Shown: positions 50,044-60,937, counted from the stretch's first letter. The stretch is 64,000 bases of DNA from Limnochordales bacterium (GCA_014896315.1 JADBKP010000007.1:1-64000); one strand, 5' to 3'. Made by a program: numbers and translations. The notes: generated from the letters alone by a model not told the origin.

Positions 50044-51372
50044 CTACCTAGCTGTCTGTGACAGAACCTTGTCGAGTTCTCGTTGCACCTCTTCGGTCAC
50101 CTGATCGAGTAGAGCCTTAGGAACCCTGTTTTGCCTGATCGCCTGGTCCAGCGCCCAGGCCAAGCGGTCCCAGTAGTAGGCGCTGACCGGTATGGGCGGA
50201 CGTGATCTGGACACTTGCAGAAGTGCTCGGAATACTCGGTGGCGCGGGTCTTGAGTCAGCATCGGCGAGTCGAGCAGTGAACGAAGGGTCGGTAGATGAT
50301 AGGTCCTGCGCATCCAGATCTCCTGACCCTCTTTGCCACAAAAGAACTTAATGAACTCGAATGCTTCCTTCGGGTGGGGAGCACCCTTTGGGATTACCAG
50401 ACTCCATCCGCCTGACCAGGTCGTCATCCGGGCATCTTCAGCATATGGATGCGGCCCTATGCTATACTGCAGCTGGGGGTTTCTGTTCTGGATCTCGGCC
50501 ATGTAGCTGTCCGTCTGGATCTTCATGGCCAGCTTTCCGAACTCAAAGGGATCCTTCCCTCCTGACGAGTTGAAGAAGGTATCGATGTCGGTTATACGAT
50601 ACAGGTTGCTCCACCTCTGCAACCATTGTAGAGCTGCTACCACTTTGGGATGGTTCGCTGTGATCTTCTGGGAAGCGGGATCGTAAAACTCCCCGCCGAA
50701 GGCCCAGCCCCATCCGTATAGAGTGCCGCCTTGGCTTGCCCATGGGACGAACCCCAAGCTCGTGTATCTCCCGTCAGCGCCCCGTTGCGTCAGCTTCCTA
50801 GAAGCTTCCTCCAGCACAGGAATGGTCGCCGGAGGTTTGGAGGGATCGAGTCCTGCCTGTTCGAATAGATCGACCCGGTAATAGAGGGCCCGGGCATCGG
50901 TGTCGTGAGGAACGGCGTAGATTCTCCCCCGCCAGGTGCTCTCTGCAACAGCAAATGGCAGGTATTCCTCCTGAGGGTTGATTCCCGCTGCTTTAAAGAG
51001 ATCGTCGAGTGGCGTGAGCATTCCGGCGTTGGCCCGCTCTGCTATAGTGTAGCGGTCCATGTAGTAGACGTCCGGGGCCACACCAGCGGCTATCGCGACG
51101 AGCAGCTTCTCTATCGCCATATCGGCAGCTCGTCCCACAACCTCTATCTGATTCTGGCTCTGATTGAAGCGGTCGATGATCTCCTGAGTCACTGCGTCGA
51201 ACGGAGGTCCACCAAACGGATGCCAGAAGGTGATCTTTACCTTTGCTTCGACAGGTACACCGATCAAAGCGAGCGCTAGAACGAACCCGGCGACCATCGC
51301 CATCATGTGATGCCGATTGTTAAAGTTTTGCCTACTGTCCTTCAATCTATGCACCGTACCGCCAGCAACCAT
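50044..51372 (-). CDS. Extracellular sugar-binding protein (ABC type, family 1)
   Basis: Binds a sugar or oligosaccharide outside the membrane for ABC import. ATG at 51372 has GGGGAGGGAAAC upstream and gives a basic N-terminus followed by the signal segment MMAMVAGFVLALALIGVPVEA; the ORF-track start is 67 residues too early. Mature features: KITFWHPFGGPPFDAVTQEIIDRFNQSQNQIEV, AIEKLLVAIAAGVAPDVYYMDRYTIAERANAGMLTPLDDLF, GRIYAVPHDTDARALYYRVDLFEQAGLDPSKPP, TWSGGWSLVIPKGAPHPKEAFEFIKFFCG. Length 442 is normal. It lacks neighbouring permease and ATPase genes, like the frameshifted paralogue at 13.5 kb, so import partners must be elsewhere. Ligand is unknown; mannose-containing oligosaccharides are plausible from the mannosidases in the window. 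Confidence 0.92.
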   Translation of the reverse strand: MVAGGTVHRLKDSRQNFNNRHHMMAMVAGFVLALALIGVPVEAKVKITFWHPFGGPPFDAVTQEIIDRFNQSQNQIEVVGRAADMAIEKLLVAIAAGVAPDVYYMDRYTIAERANAGMLTPLDDLFKAAGINPQEEYLPFAVAESTWRGRIYAVPHDTDARALYYRVDLFEQAGLDPSKPPATIPVLEEASRKLTQRGADGRYTSLGFVPWASQGGTLYGWGWAFGGEFYDPASQKITANHPKVVAALQWLQRWSNLYRITDIDTFFNSSGGKDPFEFGKLAMKIQTDSYMAEIQNRNPQLQYSIGPHPYAEDARMTTWSGGWSLVIPKGAPHPKEAFEFIKFFCGKEGQEIWMRRTYHLPTLRSLLDSPMLTQDPRHRVFRALLQVSRSRPPIPVSAYYWDRLAWALDQAIRQNRVPKALLDQVTEEVQRELDKVLSQTAR

Positions 51373-51959
51373 CTGTTTCCCTCCCCGTAATGGCAATACC
51401 GCAAGAGTACTCCACCAACTCACCTGAGCCAGCCAGGTTCGGCAGCCGCAGTCCGTCCGCACAGGAGGCTGCTCCACACAGGAACCTCCTGATCGCCCGA
51501 GCACCTCCTTTCCGCCCCTTAAACTTGCGCAGTCTGGCCGGACACCCCCTGGCATTGATAGCAGGTCAACCACCGGCGGGCATCGGGAGCCTCAAAGTGA
51601 GAAGAGGTGCTAACAGCATGCACTATGGTCGGGCAGGCAGCATTATACATGTTCGTACGTCTGGCCCGTTCCTGACCGTATAGGTCCGCTGAGATTATAC
51701 GACGTGGCGTCGGCCATTCCTTCTTCAGAAATCTGTGCCATTGTGTGCCGCACCTACTCGCCCCGGGCATGGGCATGCAGATTGCTCGCGGGAAAGAGGC
51801 AACGCATCCCTGGTCGCACGACGCCACAGCTTTGAGCCTAGCCCGGTAGCGCGTCGCGTTCGACAGTACCGCGCTGACGGGCAAGCCGCTGGGCAGACGC
51901 TAGGACCGCCGGAAGGTCATGGCCTGTGCAATCGGATCGTCTCAGGGACGGAACCCCAG
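51373..51959. other. Intergenic region before the GH38 remnant
   Basis: About 590 bases with no supportable gene. ORFs are low in protein-like sequence. It should contain the promoter of the minus-strand sugar-binding-protein gene. The part nearest 51960 may hold further, unrecognisable remains of the decayed alpha-mannosidase. Confidence 0.35.
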
Positions 51960-52340
51960 ACAGTTGACCTGCCCCGTCTGCTCCAGCATCTCTGTTTCTT
52001 GAACAACCTCCGGACGTCCCCGCTCGGCAAGCAGTGCAGGGCCGAATCGAGTCCGTACCCGGGCGGCTCAGCACGCTCCAGGCGACGAAGCCCCCCGGCC
52101 ACCGCGGTGAGCTCGAGCCAGGACAATTTTGCGGCTTGTGCTCGGTGCATAGGTGAAAACTCTGCGGCCTGGGCCACTGCCTGGGCTATGTCCGGCTTCC
52201 TGCAGTTCATGCATTGTCAAAGCCTGTACTTGCGCCGGGTACTGGGACTCCGCGACGCCGTGGGCTGTGGTCGCCTCCCACGCTTGGGCTCGTTCTTCGG
52301 TGATTAGCGGCCGGATCGCCCTCTCCGGGGTTGCGGGAGG
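51960..52340 (-). pseudogene. Decayed C-terminal fragment of a GH38 alpha-mannosidase
   Basis: On the minus strand this stretch is related to the C-terminal coding region of the intact alpha-mannosidase at 61.0-64.0 kb. Shared wording includes GAGCCAGGACAATTTTGCGG versus CAAGCCAGGACAATTCTGCGG, GGACGTCCCCGCTCGGCAAGC versus GGACGTCCCCGTTCCGCAAGC, and CGCCGGGTACTGGGACTC versus GGCCGGGTACTGGTACTC. Protein-level matches include AQAAKLSWLEL against AQAAELSWLEL. A segment of roughly 140 bases present in the intact gene is missing. Frames are broken. It is a dead paralogue sitting just outside the CRISPR array. Confidence 0.7.
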
Positions 52341-52741
52341 CAGTAGTTACGCCGGAAGTAAAATGCGGTTTCTACCGCCAGGCTGCCAGGCCCTTGGCCG
52401 GTGTCTACAAGCAACCTGTCGTCGCCTCTCACAGGCTCTTTTGATTTGGCACATGCTTCCAGTCTAGAACGATCGGAGGTTTGCCCCAAGTACTTGACAC
52501 TCAAGCTGTTTCCACTTCTTCTTCCTCATTCAGCTGGTCGCGTGGTATACTTGCAGTCGACCGAAGCGATTTACGAACGCCTCTGGCATATTATGGTACG
52601 ACCCACCGGGCGGTTCCCCGGATTCATGCAGGTTTCGGGCTCTTTGAGGCTGCAGTCGACCCCCCGGGGTCTAGACGGCAACCGCGGGTCGACGGCAGAA
52701 TGAACGATCGCCAGCCCGGCCTACCTGGGCCTTTGACCTTG
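52341..52741 (+). promoter_or_regulatory. Probable CRISPR leader region
   Basis: The region before the first repeat lacks a gene and is AT-rich at 52494-52570. It contains TTGACA (52494) and TATACT (52546), which are too far apart to form one promoter, and a direct repeat TGCAGTCGACC at 52552 and 52651. It is called the leader because repeats degenerate at the opposite end and end in ATTGAAAC on this strand. Confidence 0.55.
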
Positions 52742-55700
52742 GTTCCAATCGAACCATTGTGGGATTGAAACCAAGGGATGTTCTACTACAAACCTGGCAG
52801 TCAAACTCGTTCCAATCGAACCATTGTGGGATTGAAACAAGAACGCCCAAGCGAAGCGCCTTTATCGATCTCCTGTTCCAATCGAACCATTGTGGGATTG
52901 AAACAGGCGACGGTGCTGCCGCCCGAGGCGGACGAGCTAGTTCCAATCGAACCATTGTGGGATTGAAACTGGGAGGTGGCAGAGAGTGATCCTATTGCAG
53001 CGCCGTTCCAATCGAACCATTGTGGGATTGAAACGCGCGATAACGGATGTCGACCACGCCCGTCTCGAGCGTTCCAATCGAACCATTGTGGGATTGAAAC
53101 GGCGTTCGCCAACGCTGCCCTGGCCGATCTGAAAGAGTTCCAATCGAACCATTGTGGGATTGAAACTGATGAGCTTCATCGGGGCACTCGCATCCAGAGC
53201 ACCGTTCCAATCGAACCATTGTGGGATTGAAACCCAGCCGACGGCAGCCAGGATGCTGCCGAGCTCCTGGTTCCAATCGAACCATTGTGGGATTGAAACC
53301 AGAGCCAGGGGTGGTCATGCTCGCCAAACGCCCGGTTCCAATCGAACCATTGTGGGATTGAAACCGTAGGAAAGCTGAAGCCAGACTCGTGCGCTACGAA
53401 CGTTCCAATCGAACCATTGTGGGATTGAAACAAGACTCCGGACCCTGGGTTACGAACCCCATCGAAAGTTCCAATCGAACCATTGTGGGATTGAAACTTC
53501 TGCAAGCGTGTAACGGGCGAGCGGAACTTCAAGTTCCAATCGAACCATTGTGGGATTGAAACGGAGCGGGGCGTCATCCTCGAGGGCTTGGACGAGAAAG
53601 TTCCAATCGAACCATTGTGGGATTGAAACAGAAGACGATCAAGACTCAGGTGCAGGCGATGGCCCGTTCCAATCGAACCATTGTGGGATTGAAACCTACA
53701 TCCGACACATGATAGAACGTTTGAATCAATAGTTCCAATCGAACCATTGTGGGATTGAAACCCCTGAGCGGCCAGTATATTTTGTAAGCCACCTCTAGTT
53801 CCAATCGAACCATTGTGGGATTGAAACTGTTCCGCGCGCGCCGAGCCGCCCAAGTGCTAGCACGTTCCAATCGAACCATTGTGGGATTGAAACGGCTTCA
53901 CGTAGCATGATCTGGATGTCAGCGGGCAATGTTCCAATCGAACCATTGTGGGATTGAAACTTCTTCCGCACGAAGGCAGAACTAAGAGCCAATCGGTTCC
54001 AATCGAACCATTGTGGGATTGAAACCGTGGGGAAGCGAATCCGGCAGCTTAGGATAGCCGCGTTCCAATCGAACCATTGTGGGATTGAAACTCAACATTG
54101 CGGCCCAGAAAAACAATCAACATTGCAAGTTCCAATCGAACCATTGTGGGATTGAAACTCGTTCGCCCACGTCCAGCCACGTTTCTTCGTGCCCGTTCCA
54201 ATCGAACCATTGTGGGATTGAAACGATCACACAGCCTTCTAGCTGCAACTCCTTGGGCCGTTCCAATCGAACCATTGTGGGATTGAAACGACGACGTAAT
54301 GCAGGTATCGCGGGTTATCTCGGAGTTCCAATCGAACCATTGTGGGATTGAAACGAGGTTGAACTTTCCCCTTATGCCTTCCGGGAAATCGTTCCAATCG
54401 AACCATTGTGGGATTGAAACGATTTCTCCTTCTGGTTAGCGGCTCAGGAACGTCTGGGTTCCAATCGAACCATTGTGGGATTGAAACAGGGTTCAGGCCG
54501 CAGATAACTGACGCATCGCTGCGTTCCAATCGAACCATTGTGGGATTGAAACTTCGTCACGGTCCATCTTTGCCGTCTCGGCCAGAACGAGTTCCAATCG
54601 AACCATTGTGGGATTGAAACAGGCGCGGAGCTGATCGGGCCGGACCTCAATTATCGGTTCCAATCGAACCATTGTGGGATTGAAACTCCTCCTCCTGTAG
54701 AACTCGGCCTTGCTAACGACCAGTTCCAATCGAACCATTGTGGGATTGAAACTGAAAGGGGTGGGCAGAATGGCTGAGCAGGTGAACAGTTCCAATCGAA
54801 CCATTGTGGGATTGAAACGGGAGTGGTTCAAAAAGGTTTACGACCCCGAATCGGGTTCCAATCGAACCATTGTGGGATTGAAACGTCCAAGTAAGCAGGG
54901 CGACAGGTTTGTCACCGTGTTCCAATCGAACCATTGTGGGATTGAAACGTTGGGGATCAGTTACCCCTGACCCGGCCACAGATGTTCCAATCGAACCATT
55001 GTGGGATTGAAACTTACGTGAAGAGTGGCTGCTGTTCTCCGGACGTCCTTGTTCCAATCGAACCATTGTGGGATTGAAACTTTTCTTCCAGAATGGAACA
55101 CATTAATCTTGGGGTGTTCCAATCGAACCATTGTGGGATTGAAACGTAGAAGACGCTAGTCTCGACCGGGCGCTTCTTAGCCGTTCCAATCGAACCATTG
55201 TGGGATTGAAACGCATTCAAACACAGGCTTGTGAATGTGCAGCTTGAAGTTCCAATCGAACCATTGTGGGATTGAAACTGCTCAGCCCGAGCCCGAGATA
55301 GGTTGCAACCTCGGGTTCCAATCGAACCATTGTGGGATTGAAACCGCGGCTGGGGTTTTGTGTTTCGGAAGGAGGCGGCGTTCCAATCGAACCATTGTGG
55401 GATTGAAACATGGGCCAGCGCCGGTGAACAAAGTGCCGGTCGGTTGGTTCCAATCGAACCATTGTGGGATTGAAACGATCAGGGCTCAGGCCAAGCCCTT
55501 TCCGCAAAATGAGTTCCAATCGAACCATTGTGGGATTGAAACTTGTACTGTCGGACGATCTGCTGCGTTTCGCGCAGAGTTCCAATCGAACCATTGTGGG
55601 ATTGAAACCAACGTACCCGAAGCGGAACGAATCAAGCGAATCACGTTCCAATCGGACCATTGTGGGATTGAAACCAAGGCGTTCCCGAACGAAACTGACG

Positions 55701-58700
55701 TCACCGTCATTGTTCCAATCGAACCATTGTGGGATTGAAACCTCGCGTGCGGGCATAAAGTAGAGCAGGTCAGTCCAGTTCCAATCGAACCATTGTGGGA
55801 TTGAAACTTCGTCCCGGCTAATTCCTTCGCGCTCACACACAATTGTTCCAATCGAACCATTGTGGGATTGAAACCTGGCGTTCGGCTTCCCGGCGAATTT
55901 CATCGTCTGGGTTCCAATCGAACCATTGTGGGATTGAAACTACGGGACATGGTACGACATCTACAAGGAGGTCGAAGTTCCAATCGAACCATTGTGGGAT
56001 TGAAACTGGGGCGTTTGCGCCGCGACACGAGCGAATTGTTCAGTTCCAATCGAACCATTGTGGGATTGAAACCGACTTTATCTCTACCCCGATTGTGCTT
56101 TGGCCAAGTTCCAATCGAACCATTGTGGGATTGAAACCCCGGCACGGGCTCGCTCCAGGCCAGGAAGCGCCTGTTCCAATCGAACCATTGTGGGATTGAA
56201 ACGGATTCGCTGCTGCTGTACTGCAGCTCCTGATCCTTGTTCCAATCGAACCATTGTGGGATTGAAACTCTCGACGCCGATGGCCGCCTTGTGGCCGGAG
56301 ATGGTTCCAATCGAACCATTGTGGGGTTGAAACCAATTCTTCAGCATCAACCGCGAAGCTGGCTACATCGTTCCAATCGAACCATTGTGGGATTGAAACG
56401 GGTGTCGTAAACGGGCCGGGCTCTCTGGCCATCCCAGTTCCAATCGAACCATTGTGGGATTGAAACTACCGCCGTGATCCATCCCCGCCAGTCAATCTGA
56501 AGTTCCAATCGAACCATTCTGGGATTGAAACAGCGCTTTTGCCAACTTGTGCTGATACAAGGAGAACGTTCCAATCGAACCATTGTGGGATTGAAACGGC
56601 CGCGGAACTGGAATGGTGTACGGGCCGCGAACTCGTTCCAATCGAACCATTGTGGGATTGAAACCGGACATAGCGTCCGTAAAGGCAGTTCTCACAGCCT
56701 TGTTCCAATCGAACCATTGTGGGATTGAAACCAAAAGTTCACGGTAAAGCTCTTCACCCAAAAATTGTTCCAATCGAACCATTGTGGGATTGAAACCCAG
56801 AAGGCCAAGGCGGTTAACTTCGGCTTCCTCTAGTTCCAATCGAACCATTGTGGGATTGAAACCTCTGGAAGCGGCTTTCTGGCACATAAATAAACTAGTT
56901 CCAATCGAACCATTGTGGGATTGAAACAAGGGTAATCCCCTTGCCTTGAAAAAACGCCTCCAGTTCCAATCGAACCATTGTGGGATTGAAACCGGTCGGG
57001 CTGTGGTAATCGCTTCGCTCATGCGCCCCGTTCCAATCGAACCATTGTGGGATTGAAACTGCAATGCTGAGCGCCACCTTGACGGTGGGCGTCTTCGTTC
57101 CAATCGAACCATTGTGGGATTGAAACGCTGTAGGCTGTGACGTTTTGGGCAACGGTGCTCTTGTTCCAATCGAACCATTGTGGGATTGAAACCGGATTTG
57201 ACTGACAGAGAGTGCACAGTTTCTGTACAGGTTCCAATCGAACCATTGTGGGATTGAAACGAGGCAGTGCGGTTGGCCTTCACGAGATCAAACTCGTTCC
57301 AATCGAACCATTGTGGGATTGAAACCGTCGACGTTGCCAGTCAGTTCGTCCAGGGATACACGTTCCAATCGAACCATTGTGGGATTGAAACCTCGGCTTC
57401 GGCGCGCATAAGGCCGCGGGCCGCGAGTTCCAATCGAACCATTGTGGGATTGAAACACGTCAAGAGGCTTGGAGGAGTAACCCTGCCAGGAAGTTCCAAT
57501 CGAACCATTGTGGGATTGAAACGAAGGCGGCCCGGCCCCGGTGCGCGCCTACTGGGTGGTTCCAATCGAACCATTGTGGGATTGAAACGCGGTCCAGCTC
57601 GGCATGGCGGGCGGCCTTCTCCTGTTCCAATCGAACCATTGTGGGATTGAAACAAGGGTAATCCCCTTGCCTTGAAAAAACGCCTCCAGTTCCAATCGAA
57701 CCATTGTGGGATTGAAACTCCTGTAGGCTTCCAGAACCGCCGCTGCGGTTTCGTCGTTCCAATCGAACCATTGTGGGATTGAAACGGGCGAGTGTTGGAC
57801 TAATTGCGCTACCACTTGACGTGTTCCAATCGAACCATTGTGGGATTGAAACTTAGCAACCCATTAGCAACACGCATAAAACAAGCGGGTTCCAATCGAA
57901 CCATTGTGGGATTGAAACTCGCGCAGGTCTTCCGCCCGACGTCCGCTTCCACGAGTTCCAATCGAACCATTGTGGGATTGAAACTCCTCTTTGCTGAGCC
58001 GATCTGGTGCCCGAGCTGCCGTTCCAATCGAACCATTGTGGGATTGAAACGTGTGTCGGCCAGTACGGCGCCCCGGCCGAAGGAGCGTTCCAATCGAACC
58101 ATTGTGGGATTGAAACTGAGATGTACGACCTGCTGGTGTCGGCAATGGGCAAGCTCCAATCGAACCATTGTGGGATTGAAACAAACCTAGCCCGCGTAAG
58201 CGGGCGATGGTCGGCGGAGTTCCAATCGAACCATTGTGGGATTGAAACTTCCTGTATCCCATCATTGACGTTTTTGAAATCACCCGTTCCAATCGAACCA
58301 TTGTGGGATTGAAACGGCTGCCCCGGGGGGTCCCCTGCCCGGCTGGCTGCCGTTCCAATCGAACCATTGTAGGATTGAAACCGATCTCGAGGTTGTTTTG
58401 CTCAATGAGCTTCTCGGGTTCCAATCGAACCATTGTGGGATTGAAACGGACTGCGCGGCCTGCGTGATCGGTCCGAGGTCCTTGTTCCAATCGAACCATT
58501 GTGGGATTGAAACTCGAGATGAAACGGGCTCGGGGCGGCCGAGTGAGCGGTTCCAATCGAACCATTGTGGGATTGAAACTCGATTGCACACAGGTCGGTT
58601 TTGTAGACAGCGCGGGTTCCAATCGAACCATTGTGGGATTGAAACCGCTGTAAACCTCGGCTCCAGGCTCTCCATCGGCAAGTTCCAATCGAACCATTGT

Positions 58701-58909
58701 GGGATTGAAACAGAGATAGGGCATCGGAACCTCGCCTACGCCGTCCAGTTCCAATCGAGCCATTGTGGGATTGAAACTCGAAGCATTTCTCACACGGTGG
58801 TTTGAGCATCACAAGTTCCAATCGAACCATTGTGGGATTGAAACGTTCGCATGGGGATGAAATCAAACTGCCCCCCGGCGTTCCAATCGAACCATTGTGG
58901 GGTTGAAGC
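52742..58909 (+). CRISPR. CRISPR array, about 94 repeats of 30 bp
   Basis: I count about 94 copies of GTTCCAATCGAACCATTGTG followed by GGATTGAAAC, one every 64-68 bases, with spacers of 34-38 bases. Most copies are identical. Variants occur at 55645 (one base), 56304, 56502, 58153, 58352, 58748 and 58880. The repeat 3' end ATTGAAAC matches the usual crRNA 5' tag of type I-B and type III systems, so transcription is on the plus strand. CAATC and GATTG can pair in the repeat RNA. No cas gene occurs anywhere in the window. ORFs listed across this interval (repeating FNPTMVRLE, SNRTIVGLK or FQSHNGSIG) are artefacts of the repeat and are not genes. Confidence 0.98.
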
Positions 58910-58952
58910 CCCGTCATGGGTTTCTTTAGACCGACGGCGCGGCGCGAGTGTC

Positions 58953-59047
58953 ATTCCGATCGGACAATCGTGGGATTGAAGTCGGCAAACGTCGATCATT
59001 TCCAGCTGGAAGAGTAGCGGTCCACTCAATCAGTGTGGGATTCAAAC
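58953..59047 (+). repeat. Degenerate terminal CRISPR repeats (trailer end)
   Basis: Two further repeat-like units follow the array: ATTCCGATCGGACAATCGTG... at 58953 and CGGTCCACTCAATCAGTGTG...ATTCAAAC at 59018, each with several substitutions. Spacing of about 65 bases is kept. Decay at this end is expected for the oldest, leader-distal part of an array. Confidence 0.75.
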
Positions 59048-59084
59048 ACAATGGCACCTGGTCCAGTTCCCCAAGTCCGGCGGC

Positions 59085-60937
59085 ACTTTGACACCCGTAA
59101 TGCAAAGAAATGGCTATACAAGGGCGTTTTGGGCGCGCGAGGCCTCCGTTTTGGCATCACGGTCGTCCTTCGCCAGGGGCTCGATGCGTGGTGGAATGCG
59201 GTATCCCAGGGCCTGGAAGATGGTAACCGCCTCCGGGGAGGCCTCGGAGCGCAGGCGATACATCGCTCCCTTGATCTCGATATAGGCTGACTTGATCCGA
59301 GAGAGGTGCTTGAGCGCCTCCGCCGCCGTCATCTTGATCCCTTTCGCATGAAGCTTCTTCTCCAGATAGCGCTCCAGGAGGTGGGCCAGCACGCACACAT
59401 GCACATGCGCCCGGATACGACGCTCCCGCCAGTGATACACGGGATTGATCTCTTCCAAGCTCTTCAGACTCCGGAAGGAACGCTCAATCGTTTGGAGATC
59501 CCGGTAGGCTCTGGCCACCTCCGCGCTGTCAAGCTGCTCGTAGCTGGTTCGGATCACGTACTTGCCGTCATAACGGGCTTCTTCCCGGATTCGGGCCTCG
59601 TCCAAACAGATACGGCCGTCATCGAGACGCATGAGATACCGGCCCTTACCCGGGTGGGAGTAGAGCCTGGCGGCCTCCCGTGACCAGGGATCGAGACCTT
59701 CCAGCTCGGCCCGAAGCTCCTCCACGATGGACTCCCGGGTCTGGCGGTCGTATTCAGCCTCGATGGGATTGAAGCAGACAATATAGCGGCGGTCCTCGAC
59801 CCGGACCTCTTTCACCCTGAGGTTCTCGGCCACTTCGCGATAGCGACCGGGCCAGGCCAAGACGATGTCTCGGACCTCTCCGGCCCGTCGCAACGGGCAG
59901 CCAACGATGTAGTGGATGCCGGCTTCCCGCAGTAGCTCCAGGTTCTCTTCGCTCAGCATCCCGCGATCACCCACGAAGATACAGTGGGTGACATGGAACC
60001 GCCGCTGCAGGGCATTAACCATTTTCTCCACGGTCGTTACGTCAGCGGTGGCGCCGGGTTCCACCTCATGAGCGAAGGGCAATCCCTCCCGGCTGTTGGC
60101 AAGAGTGAGGAGGAATTCTAACTCACCGTCCCGACCGTACTGGATCAGTTCTGACTCCCTTCCGTAGCTACGGATGAGAGTCGCATCGTAAAAGACGAGG
60201 CTCACGTCCAAAGAGAAGAGATCTCGCATACGCAGGAAGAGCCCTTCTTCGATCGGTTCTTTGTACTCGTGAAGGACGTCCAGCGCGCGGTAAAGGTGGT
60301 GAAGGCTGAGGCTCTTGGCTTCCGGGAAGTCAGCGTCATTGACAAGCCAATCATACGTACCACGATCACTGAAGGGATCAAGCAAGCGGTTGAAGACCAT
60401 ACCCCTGATCGCGGCTTCCACATCGAAGGTGAAGGCCCGGTCTCTGATCTGTCGCCGGATTTCGTCTCCGATGCCGAGTTCATCCCAAAGCCGTTGCAGT
60501 ACCACTAAGGCTCCGTACTCCCGGGTATGCTTGAGTATCAGGTCTTTTTCCAGGTCCAGCACCTGCAGCTTGTGGGTCTGACTGGCCAGGGCGGCGACCA
60601 TCTTGTCCACTCGATCCCGATCCATCTCATCCTCTCGGCCAACCGTGCAGATCACCTTCTGCCTGACCTTGCCGTTGCGTCGCTCATTCTCTACCAGCTG
60701 CCAATAGACGTACTCCTTACCGGACTGACGGACGATCTTACGGCGCAGGAACACCCGGCGTCACCTCCTTCCACTACGAACCATATCACGCATACCATCC
60801 AAGCGCAACATATTATCTTCACGCCAATAACCATGGCTTTGGCACTACCCCGTCACACGCGCGATCACCCGGGATATGCATTAAGCAGCGCTTCTTCTCC
60901 GGACACGCGCTCAAATGGGCATTTCACTGTCAAACTC
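59085..60937 (-). mobile_element. Insertion sequence with IS1634-like transposase
   Basis: The unit contains one transposase and lies about 40 bases from the last degenerate CRISPR repeat. Possible short inverted ends are CACTTTGACACCCGTAATGC (left, 59084 on) and, reverse complemented, GAGTTTGACAGTGAAATGC (right, ending near 60937), sharing TTTGACA and AATGC. A target-site duplication was not found by eye, so boundaries are approximate. Confidence 0.55.
59114..60754 (-). CDS. IS1634-family-like DDE transposase
   Basis: A 546-residue transposase that catalyses cut-and-paste movement of its element. Catalytic residues are spread as in IS4-type DDE enzymes: first Asp in SLVFYDATLIRSYG, second Asp in THCIFVGDRGMLSEENLELL, and Glu in DLQTIERSFRSLKSLEEINPVYHW, close to the YREK-like motif position. 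The end (HVHVCVLAHLLERYLEKKL) fits the family. The N-terminus (VRQSGKEYVYWQLVENERRNGKVRQKVICTVGRED) is the usual start of IS1634-like proteins. Intact, with no frameshift, so possibly active. The start at 60754 has GGAGGTGACGCC upstream, a good ribosome site. It separates the CRISPR array from the intact GH38 gene. Confidence 0.9.
   Translation of the reverse strand: MFLRRKIVRQSGKEYVYWQLVENERRNGKVRQKVICTVGREDEMDRDRVDKMVAALASQTHKLQVLDLEKDLILKHTREYGALVVLQRLWDELGIGDEIRRQIRDRAFTFDVEAAIRGMVFNRLLDPFSDRGTYDWLVNDADFPEAKSLSLHHLYRALDVLHEYKEPIEEGLFLRMRDLFSLDVSLVFYDATLIRSYGRESELIQYGRDGELEFLLTLANSREGLPFAHEVEPGATADVTTVEKMVNALQRRFHVTHCIFVGDRGMLSEENLELLREAGIHYIVGCPLRRAGEVRDIVLAWPGRYREVAENLRVKEVRVEDRRYIVCFNPIEAEYDRQTRESIVEELRAELEGLDPWSREAARLYSHPGKGRYLMRLDDGRICLDEARIREEARYDGKYVIRTSYEQLDSAEVARAYRDLQTIERSFRSLKSLEEINPVYHWRERRIRAHVHVCVLAHLLERYLEKKLHAKGIKMTAAEALKHLSRIKSAYIEIKGAMYRLRSEASPEAVTIFQALGYRIPPRIEPLAKDDRDAKTEASRAQNALV

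Noticed and set aside
52494-52551. TTGACA and TATACT as one promoter for the CRISPR array
   Set aside because: The boxes are 46 bases apart, far more than the usual 16-18, so they cannot be a single sigma-70 promoter.
52671-58917. Dozens of long ORFs on both strands with repeating FNPTMVRLE, SNRTIVGLK or FQSHNGSIG motifs
   Set aside because: They are translations of the CRISPR repeat in different frames. The repeat has no stop codon in these frames and the variable parts are spacers.
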